A DNA stretch of 64,000 nt from Gossypium raimondii (GCF_025698545.1 NC_068566.1:14947444-15011443); one strand, 5' to 3'; positions 11,800-24,321 are shown, numbered from the stretch's first letter. Notes: a model not told the origin generated them from the letters alone. Made by a program: numbers and translations.

Positions 11800-14433
11800 A
11801 TACATCAGAAATTGAGCAGCTTGTATATACCAATTTGGACAACACATACACAATTTGACAGCATGTATATACAAAATTGGACAACATTTATTCACCAAAA
11901 TTGGGCAGCATATATATACCAATTTGGACAGTACTTATACACAAAATTTGATAGCATTTATATACAAAATTGGACATCATTTATTCACCAAAATTGGGCA
12001 GCATATATATACCAATTTGGACAGCACTTATACACAAAATTTGACAACATGTATATACAAAATTGGACAGCATTTATTCACCAAAATTTGGCAGCAAATA
12101 TGTAGCAATTTGGACAGCACTTATACACAAAATTGGACAGCATGTATATACAAAATTGGACAACATTTATTCGCCAAAATTGGGCAGCATATATGTAGCA
12201 ATTTGGACAGCACTTATACACAAAATTGGACAGCATGTATATACAAAATTGGACAACATTTATTCACCAAAATTGGGCAGCATATATGTAGCAATTTGGA
12301 CAACACTTATACACAAAATTGGACAGCATGTATATACAAAATTGGACAGCATTTATTCACCAAAATTGGGCAGCATATATGTAGCAATTTGGACAGCAGT
12401 TATACACAAAATTGGACAGCATGTATATACAAAATTGGACAGCATTTATTCACCAAAATTGGGCAGCATATATATATACCAATTTGGACAACACTTAGAC
12501 ACAAAATTTGACAACATGTATACACAAAATTGGACAGCATTTATTCACCAAAATTTGGCAGCATATATGTAGCAATTTGTACAGCACTTATACACAAAAT
12601 TGGGTAGCATATATATACCAATTTGGACAGTACTTATACACAAAATTTGACAGCATGTATATACAAAATTGGACAGCATTTATTCACCAAAATTGGGCAG
12701 CATATATATACCGATTTGGACAGCACTTATACACAAAATTTGACAACATGTATATACAAAATTGAACAACATTTATTCACCAAAATTTGGCAGCATATAT
12801 ATACCGATTTGGACAGCACTTATACACAAAATTTGACAACATGTATATACAAAATTGGACAACATTTATTCACCAAAATTTGGCAGCATATATGTAGCAA
12901 TTTGGACAACACTTATACACAAAATTGGACAGCATGTATATACAAAATTGGAAAGCATTTATTCACCAAAATTGGTCAGCATATATGTAGCAATTTGGAC
13001 AGCACTTACATACAAAATCGGACAGCATGTATATACAAAATTGGACAGCATTTATTCACCAAAATTGGGCAGCATATATGTAGCAATTTGGACAGCACTT
13101 ATACACAAAATTTGACAACATGTATATACAAAATTGGACAGCATTTATTCACCAGAATTTGCCAGCATATTTGTAGCAATTTGGACAGCACTTATACACA
13201 AAATTGGACAGCATGTATATACAAAATTGGACAACATTTATTCACCAAAATTGGGCAGCATATATGTAGCAATTTGGACAGCACTTATACACAAAATTGG
13301 ACAGCATGTATATACAAAATTGGACAGCATTTATTCACCAAAATTGGGCAGCATATATGTAGCAATTTGGACAACAGTTATACCCAAAATTGGACAGCAT
13401 GTATATACAAAATTGTACATCATTTATTCACCAAAATTGGGCAGCATATATGTAGCAATTTGGACAGCAGTTATACACAAAATTGGACGGCATGTATATA
13501 CAAAATTGGACAGCATTTATTCACCAAAATTGGGCAGCATATATATACCAATTTGGACAACACTTAGACACAAAATTTGACAACATGTATATACAAAATT
13601 GGGCCGCATTTATTCACCAAAATTTGGCAGCATATATGTAGGAATTTGGACAGCACTTATACACAAAATTGGGTAGCATATATATACCAATTTGGACAGT
13701 ACTTATACACAAAATTTGACAGTGTGTATATACAAAATTGGACTGCATTTATTCACCAAAATTGGGCAGCATATATATACCAATTTGGACATCACTTATA
13801 CACAAAATTTGACAACATGTATATACAAAATTGGACAACATTTATTCACCAAAATTTGGCAGCATATATGTAGCAATTTGGACAGCACTTATACACAAAA
13901 TTGGACAGCATGTATATACAAAATTGGACAGCATTTATTCACCAAAATTGGGCAGCATATATATACCAATTTGGACATCACTTATACACAAAATTTGACA
14001 ACATGTATATACAAAATTGGACAACATTTATTGACCAAAATTTGGCAGCATATATGTAGCAATTTGGACAGCACTTATACACAAAATTGGACAGCATGTA
14101 TATACAAAATTGGACAGCATTTATTCACCAAAATTGGGCAGCATATATGTAGCAATTTGGACAGCACTTATACACAAAATTGGACAGCATGTATATACAA
14201 AATTGGACAGCATTTATTCACCAAAATTTGGCAGCATATATGTAGCAATTTGGACAGCACTTATACACAAAATTGGACAGCATGTATATACAAAATTGGA
14301 CAGCATTTATTCACCAAAATTGGGCAGCATATATGTAGCAATTTGGACAGCACTTATACACAAAATTGGACAGCATGTATATACAAAATTGGACATCATT
14401 TATTCACCAAAATTGGGCAGCATATATATACCA
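11800..14433. repeat. 93-bp tandem array in left LTR, about 28 units
   Basis: Each 93-bp unit is four related submonomers of 22-24 bp, all starting ATTGG(A/G)CAGCA or a close form; they then differ: CTTATACACAAA, TGTATATACAAA, TTTATTCACCAAA, TATATGTAGCA. The fourth submonomer has two main versions, one ending TATATGTAGCA and one TATATATACCA. Two short units of about 46 bp (GGGTAGCATATATATACC at 12602 and 13671) lack two submonomers. The 93-bp period is divisible by three and the commonest units lack stops in some frames, so long meaningless open frames arise. No unit resembles a CRISPR spacer-repeat layout. Confidence 0.95.
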
Positions 14434-15128
14434 ATTTTAGACCATTAAAGCTTATGCATTACTACCGAATTCAAACCAAAAGAGATAAGCCATATTCGCA
14501 TGGCTTTTAAATACATATACACATTGGTCCCAAAATCAATATTTTAACTATGCTATACATGCCATATATTTGAGAACGATTTAGCAAAATACCAATAGAA
14601 AATATCGATAGTGTGACGAGCTTAGCTGACGATCCCCGAACACGTAGCGATCACCAAAATCTATACATCAAAACAATTATCCAACACATTGTAAGCTAAT
14701 TTAGCTTAGTAAGTTATAAGCAAATAAACTCTACTATTTAAACCGATATCTCAAATAATATTCAACCAATTCATACTACTAAATTATCTTACCTTTAGCT
14801 TACCATATCATAAGATAATTATTCACTTATTACTATGATCAAACTAAAAGCAAATAATTACATAACCATAAACATTTCTTCAAATTTAATCACAAGACCA
14901 AATACATTATGCATTTCCTCATCATGTAATATAAAGAATCATATTATATATATATATGATTCCAAATACAATCACCACATAGGTTTAATACCTACAAAGC
15001 TTAACCTTAAAATACAACCATAATGGTTATTACTCAAGAATTACAAGTATTTACTCATTTTAATAATCGCGATTTCTCAATAAGACAAGTACTCAATACT
15101 AATAGTTATTCGAAAATATTTAATAAGT

Positions 15129-15256
15129 TTGCACACTTAGTGTTCAATAATCAAACTCGCACACTTAGTGCTTTGCCATTAAACTCGCACACTTAGTGCT
15201 TTACAATTAAACTCGCACACTTAGTGCTTTACAATTAAATTCGCACACTTAGTGTC
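15129..15256. repeat. 28-bp minisatellite, left LTR
   Basis: About five copies of a unit built on TCGCACACTTAGTG followed by CTTTACAATTAAAC or a variant. The first copy is diverged (GTTCAATAATCAAAC). The same array lies at the matching place in the right LTR (23,010-23,138), so it was present in the element when it inserted. Confidence 0.88.
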
Positions 15257-16436
15257 GAAAGTCAACAACTCAATACATCTTATTTCAATAATTTTATCAC
15301 TTCATGTATATATATATCTTTCAATTCAGCATAATTATTTAGATACCAAACTGATTTTAAAACGATACAATTATATATATGCTTAATAACTTACCTCAGA
15401 TGTCGTCAACTAATAGATCGGCTACTCAACTACTTTCGATTTCCCCCGATCTAAATCTGATTTCTTGGTTTCTTGATCTAAACATATTCAAATAAATCTC
15501 ATTTAAACATTTTTTTCATTCAATTTAGTCTAAGAACATATAAATGGGAAAATTAAAATTTTACCCCTAACATTTCACACTTTTTACAAGTTAATCCTTT
15601 TTGCTCAAAACACAAAATACACAAATTTTGACTACACTCCTTAAGGGCCGAATGTACCTATTGTTCATACAAATCCTCACATTTCATTTATTTCACATTT
15701 TAATCCCTTAAAATTTAATTTCACAATTTAACTCTAATTACTCAATTTCACCAAAACTTCCCATACAAAACATATTAATCTAAAATATATCTTTCATTAT
15801 TCATCATCAAACATCACTTAACAAAAATTTTCATCAATGGCACAACTCAAAATATTCATCAAAATTAAAAATTCAAACATGGGTCAGATAGTATTCGAAA
15901 CAACGATCTCAAAAATGTAAAAATTATCAAAAACCGAAACCAACCCATACCTTAATTTATCTTTAGAAGTGCCAAACATTCAAAAAGAAACCATGCATGA
16001 GTTGTCTTACACATTCAACTTTCAAAAATGGTAAAAATCATCTTTTCTTAGTTTATTTTAACATATATACATTATAATTATTAAATTACTTAATTAACCT
16101 TAATATAATAAACATATAAAACATATATGTAAAGGAAAATGTTGTCATATGTCATCCACTAACTATATTTTGGTCTAATTACATCTTTAGACCTCCTACT
16201 TAAAAAGACAACAACAAATAAGTGCTTTTAAAATTTAACCTCTAAATTTTTATTTTACGCGATTAAATTATTTTTTATCAAATTGAACCTTCAAACGATA
16301 AAATTTCCACACAAAATTTTCACACCTATAACTTAACATATAATAAACACTAAAAATAATATAAAATATTTTTCTAACTCGAATTCGTGGTTTCGGAACC
16401 ACTATATCCGATTAGGGTCAAAATTGGGTTGTTACA

Positions 16437-16450
16437 ACTCTCCCCCCTTA
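16437..16450 (-). promoter_or_regulatory. Polypurine tract of the chromovirus
   Basis: On the minus strand the bases just before the 3' LTR read AAGGGGGGAGAGT. A G-rich purine run directly against the LTR is the expected primer site for plus-strand DNA synthesis in reverse transcription. Confidence 0.8.
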
Positions 16451-16921
16451 GGGATTTTCGTCCCCGAAAATCTTACCGGGGAATAGGTGTGGGTAACATT
16501 CTTTCATTGTATCCTTTGGCTCCCAGGTTGCTTCCTCAACTCCATGTTTATGGCACAATACTTTAACTAACGGAATTTTCTTATTTCGTGACTCTTTAAC
16601 CTCACGAGCTAGAATGTAAATCGGTTCTTCTTCATATGACATATCAGATCTAATCTCAATTTCTGACGGACTAATCACATGTGTAGGATCGGATTGGTAT
16701 CTACGAAGCATCGAAACATGGAATAAATTGTGAATCTTTTCTAACTCAGGTGGTAACATCAATCTATAAGCAACCGGTCCGACACGCTCTATAATCTTAT
16801 ACGGCCCAATAAATCTCGGACTCAATTTGCCTTTACGACTGAATCTGAGTATTTTCTTCCACGGTGAAACTTTCAGAAACACTTTGTCCCTGATCTGAAA
16901 TTCTATATCCTTTCTTTTCAA
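16448..16921 (-). pseudogene. Chromovirus integrase C-terminus and chromodomain
   Basis: The first part has the post-integrase GPY/F-type module (LSPRFIGPYKIIERVGPVAY, then HNLFHVSMLRRY). The C-terminal part, from about EEEPIYILAREV to GVEEATWEPKDTM, is a chromodomain, which in this clade can guide integration to heterochromatin. It ends FGDENP, stop, a few bases from the polypurine tract. The frame is intact over 157 residues but is cut from the integrase core by frameshifts and a stop between 16,922 and 17,030. Confidence 0.87.
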
Positions 16922-17026
16922 GTTCGCGTAAGATTTCTAATGATCCGATGCTGATTTCAGACTATCCCGAATCACTTTCACTTTCTGTTCAGTCTCTTTA
17001 ATCAAATCAACCCCGTGTATCTTATT

Positions 17027-17683
17027 TTAACTGAGCTCGGTCCAATACAATGGTGTACGACATTTACGACAGTACAAAGCCTCGTAAGGTGCCATTTTGA
17101 TACTAGATTGAAAGCAATTATTATAAGCAAATTCAATCAAAGGTAAGTATCGTTCCCACGTACCTTCAAACTCGAGAATGCAACATCTCAACATATCCTC
17201 AAGTATCTGAATGATTCGTTCGAATTGACCATCTGTTTGCGGATGGAAAGCTATGCTAAAATGTAGTTTCGTACCTAAAGCATCTTGTAGTTTCTTCCAA
17301 AACCGCGATGTGAATCTCGGGTCTCTGTCCGAAATAATAGAAATAGGCACACCATGCAATCTCACAATTTGAGAAACATACAATTCAACAAGTTTATCGA
17401 GTGGGAAATCTGTTCGAATCGGAATAAAGTGTGCCGATTTTGTCAACCTATCAACAATAGCCCAAACTACATCTTTCTTGCTCGGTGTCAATGGTAAACC
17501 GGATACAAAATCCATCGTGACTTGGTCCCATTTCCATTCAGGTATCAGGATCGGCTGAAGTAATCCAGATGGTACTTGATGCTCGACTTTTACTTGCTGA
17601 CATATTAAACATTTCGAAACAAAGTTAGAAATGTCTCGTTTCATACCATGCCACCAATAGTGCTGCTTCAGATCGTTATACAT
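17027..17683 (-). pseudogene. Chromovirus integrase core
   Basis: Starts within the zinc-binding region (CLICQQVK gives the two Cys; the His part is in another frame upstream). The catalytic acidic residues are visible: TMDFVSGLP, ISDRDPRFTSRFW and the Glu of FERIIQILEDML. The usual DGQSER reads DGQFER. Conserved WERYLPLIEFAYN and APYEALYCRKCRTPLYW follow, then a premature stop after TELS. Confidence 0.88.
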
Positions 17684-18982
17684 TTTCGTGCTACCCGGAT
17701 GAACAGAAAATCAACTATTATGGCTTCATTCAAAATTATTTGAATTAACTCTGAATTTTTCGGAACACATAATTGGTTTCTGAATCTCAAACAATCCTCA
17801 GCATCAACTAGAAACTCTGAATCAACATTTAATTCACACTGAGCTCGTTTTGTAATTAAATCATCATCAACTTTCTGAGCTTCACAAATCTGTTGAACAA
17901 ATAACGGTTTTGCTTTCAACTCAGCTACTATCGCACCATCATCAGACATAGCCATATGTGCGTTCATTGCACGCAAAGCAAATAGTGATTTTCGACTTAG
18001 GGCATCAACAACAACATTAGCCTTTCCCGGATGATAGTCAATCACAAGCTCGTAATCTTTCAGCAATTCTAACCATCGGCGCTGTCTCAAATTCAGATCT
18101 TTCTGAGTCATCAAATACTTCAGGCTTTTGTGATCGGAATAAACATGACATTTTTCACCAAACAGATAGTGGCTCTATATTTGCAACGCAAATACAATAG
18201 CGGCCAATTCCAGATCGTGCGTTGGATAGTTCTTTTAATGCGGCTTTAACTATCTCGAGGCATAGGCTACAAATTTTCCTTCCTGCATTAAAACACAGCC
18301 CAAACCATTTAAAGATGCATCACTATAAATAACAAACTATTTACCCGATTCTAGCCGAACTAAGACTGGAGCTTCGGTCAAAAGAACTTTCAACTGATCG
18401 AAACTTTTCTGACACTTTTCTGACCACTCGAACTTAACATCTTTTTGTAGTAACTTTGTCATCGGGGTAGCAATCATAGAGAACCCTTTTACAAACCGTC
18501 TATAATAACCAGCGAGCCCTAGAAAGCTTCGAACTTCAGAGTCATTTTTCGGAGGTTTCCAATCAAGTATAGCTGAAATTTTACTCGGATCAACTCGAAT
18601 ACCTGATGCTGATACAACATGACCCAGAAAACTGACTTCATGTAACCAGAACTCACATTTACTGAACTTTGCATACAACTGTTTATCTCGCAAAGTTTGT
18701 AACACAAGTCTCAGATGTTCAGCATGCTCGGTTTCATCACGAGAGTAGATCAAAATATCATCTATAAATACTACCACAAACCGGTCCAGATACTGTTTAA
18801 AGATCCGATTCATCAAATCCATGAAAACAGCAGGTGCATTAGTAATTCCGAAAGGCATAACCAAAAACTCATAATGTCCGTACCACGTTCGGAAAGCGGT
18901 CTTTGGCACATCAGATTCTTTAACCCGCAACTGATAGTAGCCTGATCTCAAATCTATTTTCGAAAACACTGAAGCCCCTTTT
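17668..18982 (-). pseudogene. Chromovirus reverse transcriptase (C-part) and RNase H
   Basis: [13 protein letters not shown], then [15 protein letters not shown] and the catalytic FIDDILIYS mark the reverse transcriptase palm; [11 protein letters not shown] and [16 protein letters not shown] follow. A stop near 18,337 precedes the RNase H domain, which is readable in pieces to about 18,115 with stops. From 18,114 down, LLKDYELVIDYHPGKANVVVDALSR gives the RNase H end. The linker to integrase is frameshifted near 17,690. Confidence 0.87.
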
Positions 18983-18984
18983 AA

Positions 18985-19960
18985 CTAATCGAACAAGTCG
19001 TCAATACGTGGCAACATATATTTATTCTTTATAGTCACCTTATTGAGCTGCTTGTAATCCATGTACATTCTCATCGTTCCATCTTTCTTTTTCACAAATA
19101 GAACTGGTGCACCCCAGGGAGAAAAACTCGGTCGTGCGAAACCTCTATCTGTTAACTCTTGCAACTGTGCTTTCAACTCTTTTAATTCAGTCGGTGCCAT
19201 ATGGTACGGAGCTATTGAAATCGGAGTCGTCCCCGGTACTAACTCAATTCCAAATTCTACCTCCCGAATAGGTGGCAAACCCGGCAATTCTTTAGGAAAC
19301 ACATCTGAATACTCACACACAACTGGCAGAGATTCAATCTTCTTTTCGGTCACTTTACTATCAAGAACATATGCAAGATAAGCTTCACAACCTTTTCTCA
19401 CATACTTCTGAGCCAACATAGAGGATATCACCGCCGATAAATCATTCAGATCATTAGATTCAATCCGAATAATCTCGTCATTCAGGTATCTTAAATCAAT
19501 AGTCTTCCTTTTCCAGTTAACTACAGCATCGTGTAAAGTCAACCAGTCCATTCCCAAAATTATATCGAACTCGTCAAATGGCAACAACATCAAATCAGCC
19601 GTAAAACACAAATCTCGAATCATCAACGGACAATTCTTACACACTTTGTCAACCAACACACACCGGCCTAGGGGATTTGATACTCTAATCACAAATTCAA
19701 TAGACTCAACAGGCAAAGTCTTACTGAATACTAAAGTTTCACACACATATGAATGAGTCGAACCAGGATCAATCAGTGCAATAACATTAGTATAATAGAG
19801 AGTGAAAGTACCAGTAATAACGTCTAGGGATGAAGCCTTCTCACGTGCGCGAATGACATAGGCTCTAGCAGGTGCGCGAGCCTCGGATCTAACAACTATA
19901 TCTTTAGTACCTCTCTGACTGGCACTCACATTACCCGTGTTCCTGGGTGGTCTACCCCGA
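18985..19960 (-). pseudogene. Chromovirus aspartic protease and N-part of reverse transcriptase
   Basis: The protease active-site region reads [13 protein letters not shown], with DPGS in place of the D-S/T-G typical of retroviral-type proteases, followed by DIILGMDWL. The reverse transcriptase then starts ([35 protein letters not shown]) and ends at an in-frame TAG after DDLFD. That TAG stands where relatives have a Gln codon, so it fits a single C-to-T change. The Gag and protease frames are joined by a frameshift near 19,950-20,000. Confidence 0.85.
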
Positions 19961-21098
19961 GCTGCTGTGTTGCCAATCTCATATTTTGAGTCGAATTTCG
20001 ATCCGCAAACTCTGGGCACTCTCGAATAAAATGATCTTTCGATCCACATTTATAGCAAACTCGATTGCTGTAGTTGCCCCAACACTCACCAACATGTCTC
20101 CTACCACACTGCTGACACTCAGGTTTATTCAGTCGGGTATTACCAACACTAGCAACTGAGGTGGCTCTTGAACTCATTGGTGGTCGTTCTTGTATAGAAA
20201 GTCCGGCAATAGCCTTAGATCGACTACTAACATCTCTGAACTTCTTTGTTGCCATCTGAAAAGTTTTACTCGCTGATCTCTTGCGAAAATCAATAGCTTC
20301 CAACTCAGCTTTTCTTTTTTCTTTGCTGAGTTCTTCAGCTTTGCAAGCTCGCTCGACGAGTACTACGAACTCTTTTATTTCGAGTATGCCGACAAGCAAT
20401 TTTATGTCTTCATTCATTCCTTCCTCGAATCTTTTACACATAGCAGTCTCGGTCGTAACACACTCTTAGGCATATCGGCTGAGTCTCACAAACTCGCGCT
20501 CATAATCAGATATGGTCATACGACCCTGCTTTAGCTCGAGAAATTCTTTGCGTTTCTGGTCAATGAATCGCTGACTGATATACTTTTTGCAAAATTTTGT
20601 TTGAAAGAAATCCCAAGTGACACGCTCTTTCGGAACAATCGAAACTAGAGTGTTCCACCAATAGTAAGCTGAATCCCATAACAAAGATATCGCACATTTC
20701 AGGCACTCATCAGGTGTACATGATAATTCATCGAAGACACGAATGGTATTATCGAGCTAAAATTCAGCCCGTTCCGCATCATCACAAGCTGTGGACCTAA
20801 ATTCTTCAGCTCCGTATTTTTTTATCTTATCAACAGGAGGTTTATTCAATCTCATAGGATCGATAGTCGGAGGTACCACAGGTAACGGAAGTGGGTTAAT
20901 CGGGGTCGGAGGTTGTTGAACAGCAGGATTTGTCTGGATATATTGAGTAAACCATTCATTCATCATAGTATAGAAGGCTTGTTTAGTCTCCTCACCATGG
21001 TTACTCGTATTCGGTCGAGAATCAACCGGCTCCTTCTCTTGCACGGGAGCAGGTGCTACACTCTTGACATAATTTGCTACAGTTCGATCGGGATCCAT
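19926..21098 (-). pseudogene. Chromovirus gag with CCHC zinc knuckle
   Basis: Start chosen at the ATG of MDPDRTVANYVK (21,096-21,098). A Pro-rich N-terminal stretch (PPTPINPLPLPVVPP) leads into the Retrotrans_gag region (DSAYYWWNTL, FQTKFCKKYIS, EFLELKQGRMTISDYEREF). The knuckle is [14 protein letters not shown] (C-x2-C-x4-H-x4-C), preceded by CQQCGRRHVGEC. Two in-frame stops interrupt it: TAG at about 20,757 replacing a Trp, and TAA at about 20,466 replacing a Gln. Both fit C-to-T (or complementary G-to-A) decay. Confidence 0.87.
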
Positions 21099-21216
21099 TA
21101 CTATACAAAAACACATTTGTAGATGTCAGAAGTCATCACACTATCTCAATATAAAATATGACATGTATAGCTAGACTCACACGCGCTACGTTAGTCCTAG
21201 AATCGACTAAACCGTA

Positions 21217-21228
21217 GCTCTAATACCA
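21217..21228 (-). promoter_or_regulatory. Primer binding site, initiator Met tRNA type
   Basis: The minus strand reads TGGTATTAGAGC six bases inside the 5' LTR. This is one mismatch from TGGTATCAGAGC, complementary to the 3' end of plant initiator tRNA-Met, the usual primer for this lineage. Confidence 0.88.
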
Positions 21229-21574
21229 ATAAAATGTAACACCCCGATCCGTGTCCGTCGCCGGATTAGGGTTATGAGGCATTACCGATCAAAACCTGAC
21301 TCAGAAATTTTATTTTTTCACTCAACCACGAAATTTCATTCCATATATATATTCATTATCACATAACCAATTAAAATCAAACATGCATCTTTAATTAAAT
21401 TTCATATACAAACCATGTTTCAACAGTTCATCCATATCATTATCATTTACCTAATCAAAATTTAATATCATAAATCAAACATTTATCCAAGCATTTATTT
21501 CATTTCGATTTTCTAACTATACTACATGTTACAAACATAGGTAATCTACCTGCTTGGATGACTCTTATACATCG

Positions 21575-22320
21575 AAATTGAGCAACATGTATATACCAAT
21601 TTGGACAGCACTTATACATAAAATTTGACAGCATGTATATACAAAATTGGACAACATTTATTCACCAAAATTGGGCAGCATATATATACCAATTTGGATA
21701 GTACTTATACACAAAATTTGACAGCATGTATATACAAAATTGGACAGCATTTATTCACCAAAATTGGGCAGCATATATACCAATTTGGACAACACTTATA
21801 CACAAAATTTGACAACATGTATATACAAAATTGGACAGCATTTATTCACCAAAATTGGGCAGCATATATGTAGCAATTTGGACAGCACTTACATACAAAA
21901 TTGGACAGCATGTATATACAAAATTGGACAGCATTTATTCACCAAAATTGGGCAGCATATATGTAGCAATTTGGACAGCACTTATACACAAAATTGGACA
22001 GCATGTATATACAAAATTGGACAGCATTTATTCACCAAAATTGGGCAGCATATATGTAGCAATTTGGACAACACTTATACATAAAATTTGACAGCATGTA
22101 TATACAAAATTGGACAACATTTATTCACCAAAATTTGGCAGCATATATCTAGCAATTTGGACAGCAGTTATACATAAAATTGGACAGCATTTATTCACCA
22201 AAATTGGGCAGCATATATGTAGCAATTTGGACAGCAGTTATACACAAAATTTGACAGCATGTATATACAAAATTGGACAGCATTTATTCACCAAAATTGG
22301 GCAGCATATATATACCAATT
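21575..22320. repeat. 93-bp tandem array in right LTR, about 8 units
   Basis: Same 93-bp, four-submonomer unit as in the left LTR, flanked by the same unique sequence (GGTAATCTACC at left, AGACCATTAAAGC at right). Some units are shortened (near 21,770 and 22,165-22,190). It lacks the GGGTAGCATATATATACC short unit and the ACACTTAGACAC variant that mark the duplicated block in the left LTR. Confidence 0.93.
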
Positions 22321-23007
22321 GTAGACCATTAAAGCATATGCATTACTACTGAATTTAAACCAAAAGAGATAAGCCATTTTCGCATGGCCTTTAAATACAT
22401 ATACACATTGGTTCCAAAATCAATATTTTAACTATGCTATACATGCCATATATTTGAGAACGATTTAGCAAAATACCAAAAGAAAATATCGATAGTGTGA
22501 CGAGATTAGCTGACGATCCCCGAACACGTAGTGATCACCAAAATCTATACATCAAAACAATTATCCAACACATTGTAAGCTAATTTAGCTTAGTAAGTTA
22601 TAAGCAAATAAACTCTACTATTTAAACCGATATCTCAAATAATATTCAACCAATTCATACTACTAAATCATCTTACCTTTAGCTTACCATATCATAAGAT
22701 AATTATTCACTTATTACTACGATCAAACTAAAATCAATATAATTACATAACCATAAACATTTCTTCAAATTTAATCACAAGACCAAATACATTATGCATT
22801 TCCTCATCATGTAATATAAAGAATCATATTATATATATATGATTCCAAATACAATCACCACATAGGTTTAATACCTACAAAGCTTAACCTTAAAATACAA
22901 CCATAATGGTTATTACTCAAGAATTACAAGTATTTACTCATTTTAATAATCGCGATTTCTCAATAAGACAAGTACTCAATACTAATAGTTATTCGAAAAT
23001 ATTTAAT

Positions 23008-23140
23008 AAGTTCGCACACTTAGTGTTCAATAATCAAACTCGCACACTTAGTGCTTTTCCATTAAACTCGCACACTTAGTGCTTTGCCATTAAACTCGCA
23101 CACTTAGTGCTTTACAATTAAATTCGCACACTTAGTGTCA
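23008..23140. repeat. 28-bp minisatellite, right LTR
   Basis: Five copies of the TCGCACACTTAGTG unit. Two middle copies carry CTTTTCCATTAAAC/CTTTGCCATTAAAC, where the left LTR has more CTTTACAATTAAAC copies, so copy types were shuffled while copy number stayed similar. Confidence 0.85.
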
Positions 23141-24321
23141 AAAGTCAACAACTCAATACATCTTATTTCAATAATTTTATCACTTCATGTATATATATAT
23201 CTTTCAATTCAGCATAATTATTTAGATACCAAACTGATTTTAAAACGATACAATTATATATATGCTTAATAACTTACCTCGGATGTCGTCGACTAATAGA
23301 TCGGCTACTCAACTACTTTTGATTTCCCCCGATCTAAATCCGATTTCTTGGTTTCTTGATCTAAGCTTATTCAAATAAATCTCATTTAAGCATTTTTTTC
23401 ATTCAATTTAGTCTAAGAACATATAAATGGGAAAATTAAAATTTTGCCCCTAACATTTCACACTTTTTACAATTTAATCCTTTTTGCTCAAAACACAAAA
23501 TACACAAATTTTGACTACACTCCTTAAGGGTTGAATGTACCTATTGTTTATACAAATCCTCACATTTCATTTATTTCACATTTTAATCCCTCAAAAAGTT
23601 AATTTCACAATTTAACTCTAATTACTTAATTTCACCAAAACTTCCAATACAAAACATATTAATCTAAAATGTATCTTTCATTATTCATTATCAAACATCA
23701 CATAACACAAATGTTCATCAATGGCACAACCCAAAATATTCATCAAAATTAAAAATTCAAACATGGGTCGGATAGTATTCGAAACAACGATCTCAAAAAC
23801 GTAAAAATTATCAAAAACCGAAACCAACCCATACCTTAATTTATCTTTAGAAGTGCCAAACATTCAAAAAGTAACCATGCATGAGTTCTCTTACACATTC
23901 GGCTTTCAAAGATGATAAAAATCATCTTTTATTAGTTTATTTTAACATATATACATTATAATTATTAAATTACTTAATTAACCTTATTATAATAAATATA
24001 TAAAACATATATGAAAAGGACAATGTTGTCATATGTCATCCACTAACTATATTTTGGTCTAATTACATCTTTAGGCCTCCCACTTAAAAAGACAACAACA
24101 AATAAGTGCTTTTAAAATTTAACCTCTAAATTTTTATTTTACGCGATTAAATTATTTTTTATCAAATTGAACCTTCAAACGATAAAATTTCCACACGAAT
24201 TTTTCACACCTATAACTTAACATATAATAAACACTAAAAATAATATAAAAATATTTTTCTGACTCGAATTCGTGGTTTCAAAACCATTATATCTGATTAG
24301 GGTCAACATTGGGCTGTTACA

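Larger units (their letters stand above)
11470..16436 (-). repeat. Chromovirus 3' LTR (left copy), 4,967 bp
   Basis: The left LTR lies downstream in element orientation. It holds a long 93-bp array (about 11,800-14,433), a 28-bp minisatellite (about 15,129-15,256) and single-copy sequence that matches the right LTR throughout. It is 1,880 bp longer than its partner, and essentially all the excess is array: 20 units of 93 bp make 1,860 bp. Confidence 0.93.
11470..24321 (-). mobile_element. Full-length Ty3/gypsy chromovirus, Tekay/Del-like, 12,852 bp
   Basis: Both LTRs begin TGTAACACCCC and end GTTACA on the plus strand. Target duplications AAAGG lie at 11465-11469 and 24322-24326. The minus-strand internal region has, in coding order: primer site, gag, protease, reverse transcriptase, RNase H, integrase and chromodomain, then a polypurine tract. 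A C-terminal chromodomain with a long LTR fits the Tekay/Del lineage (established family knowledge). Gag and pol carry several stops and frameshifts, so this copy is non-autonomous. By eye the LTRs differ at about 4-5% of sites outside the tandem arrays, pointing to insertion a few million years ago depending on the rate used. Confidence 0.95.
21235..24321 (-). repeat. Chromovirus 5' LTR (right copy), 3,087 bp
   Basis: Upstream LTR in element orientation, beginning TGTAACACCCC and ending GGGCTGTTACA. It matches the left LTR along its length but holds only about eight units of the 93-bp array. Transcription would start within this copy on the minus strand. Confidence 0.93.

Noticed and set aside
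11800..14433. CRISPR-like array
   Set aside because: Units are contiguous and related along their whole length, with no unique spacers. The genome is a plant.
11812..14510. Long overlapping open frames in two or three frames, up to 314 codons, with repeated KIGQHLFTKIGQHI-like sequence
   Set aside because: They follow from a 93-bp tandem repeat whose period is divisible by three. Several frames are open at once, there is no start context or family match, and the sequence lies in an LTR.
21625..22352. Similar repeat-derived open frames in the right LTR
   Set aside because: Same cause: the 93-bp array.
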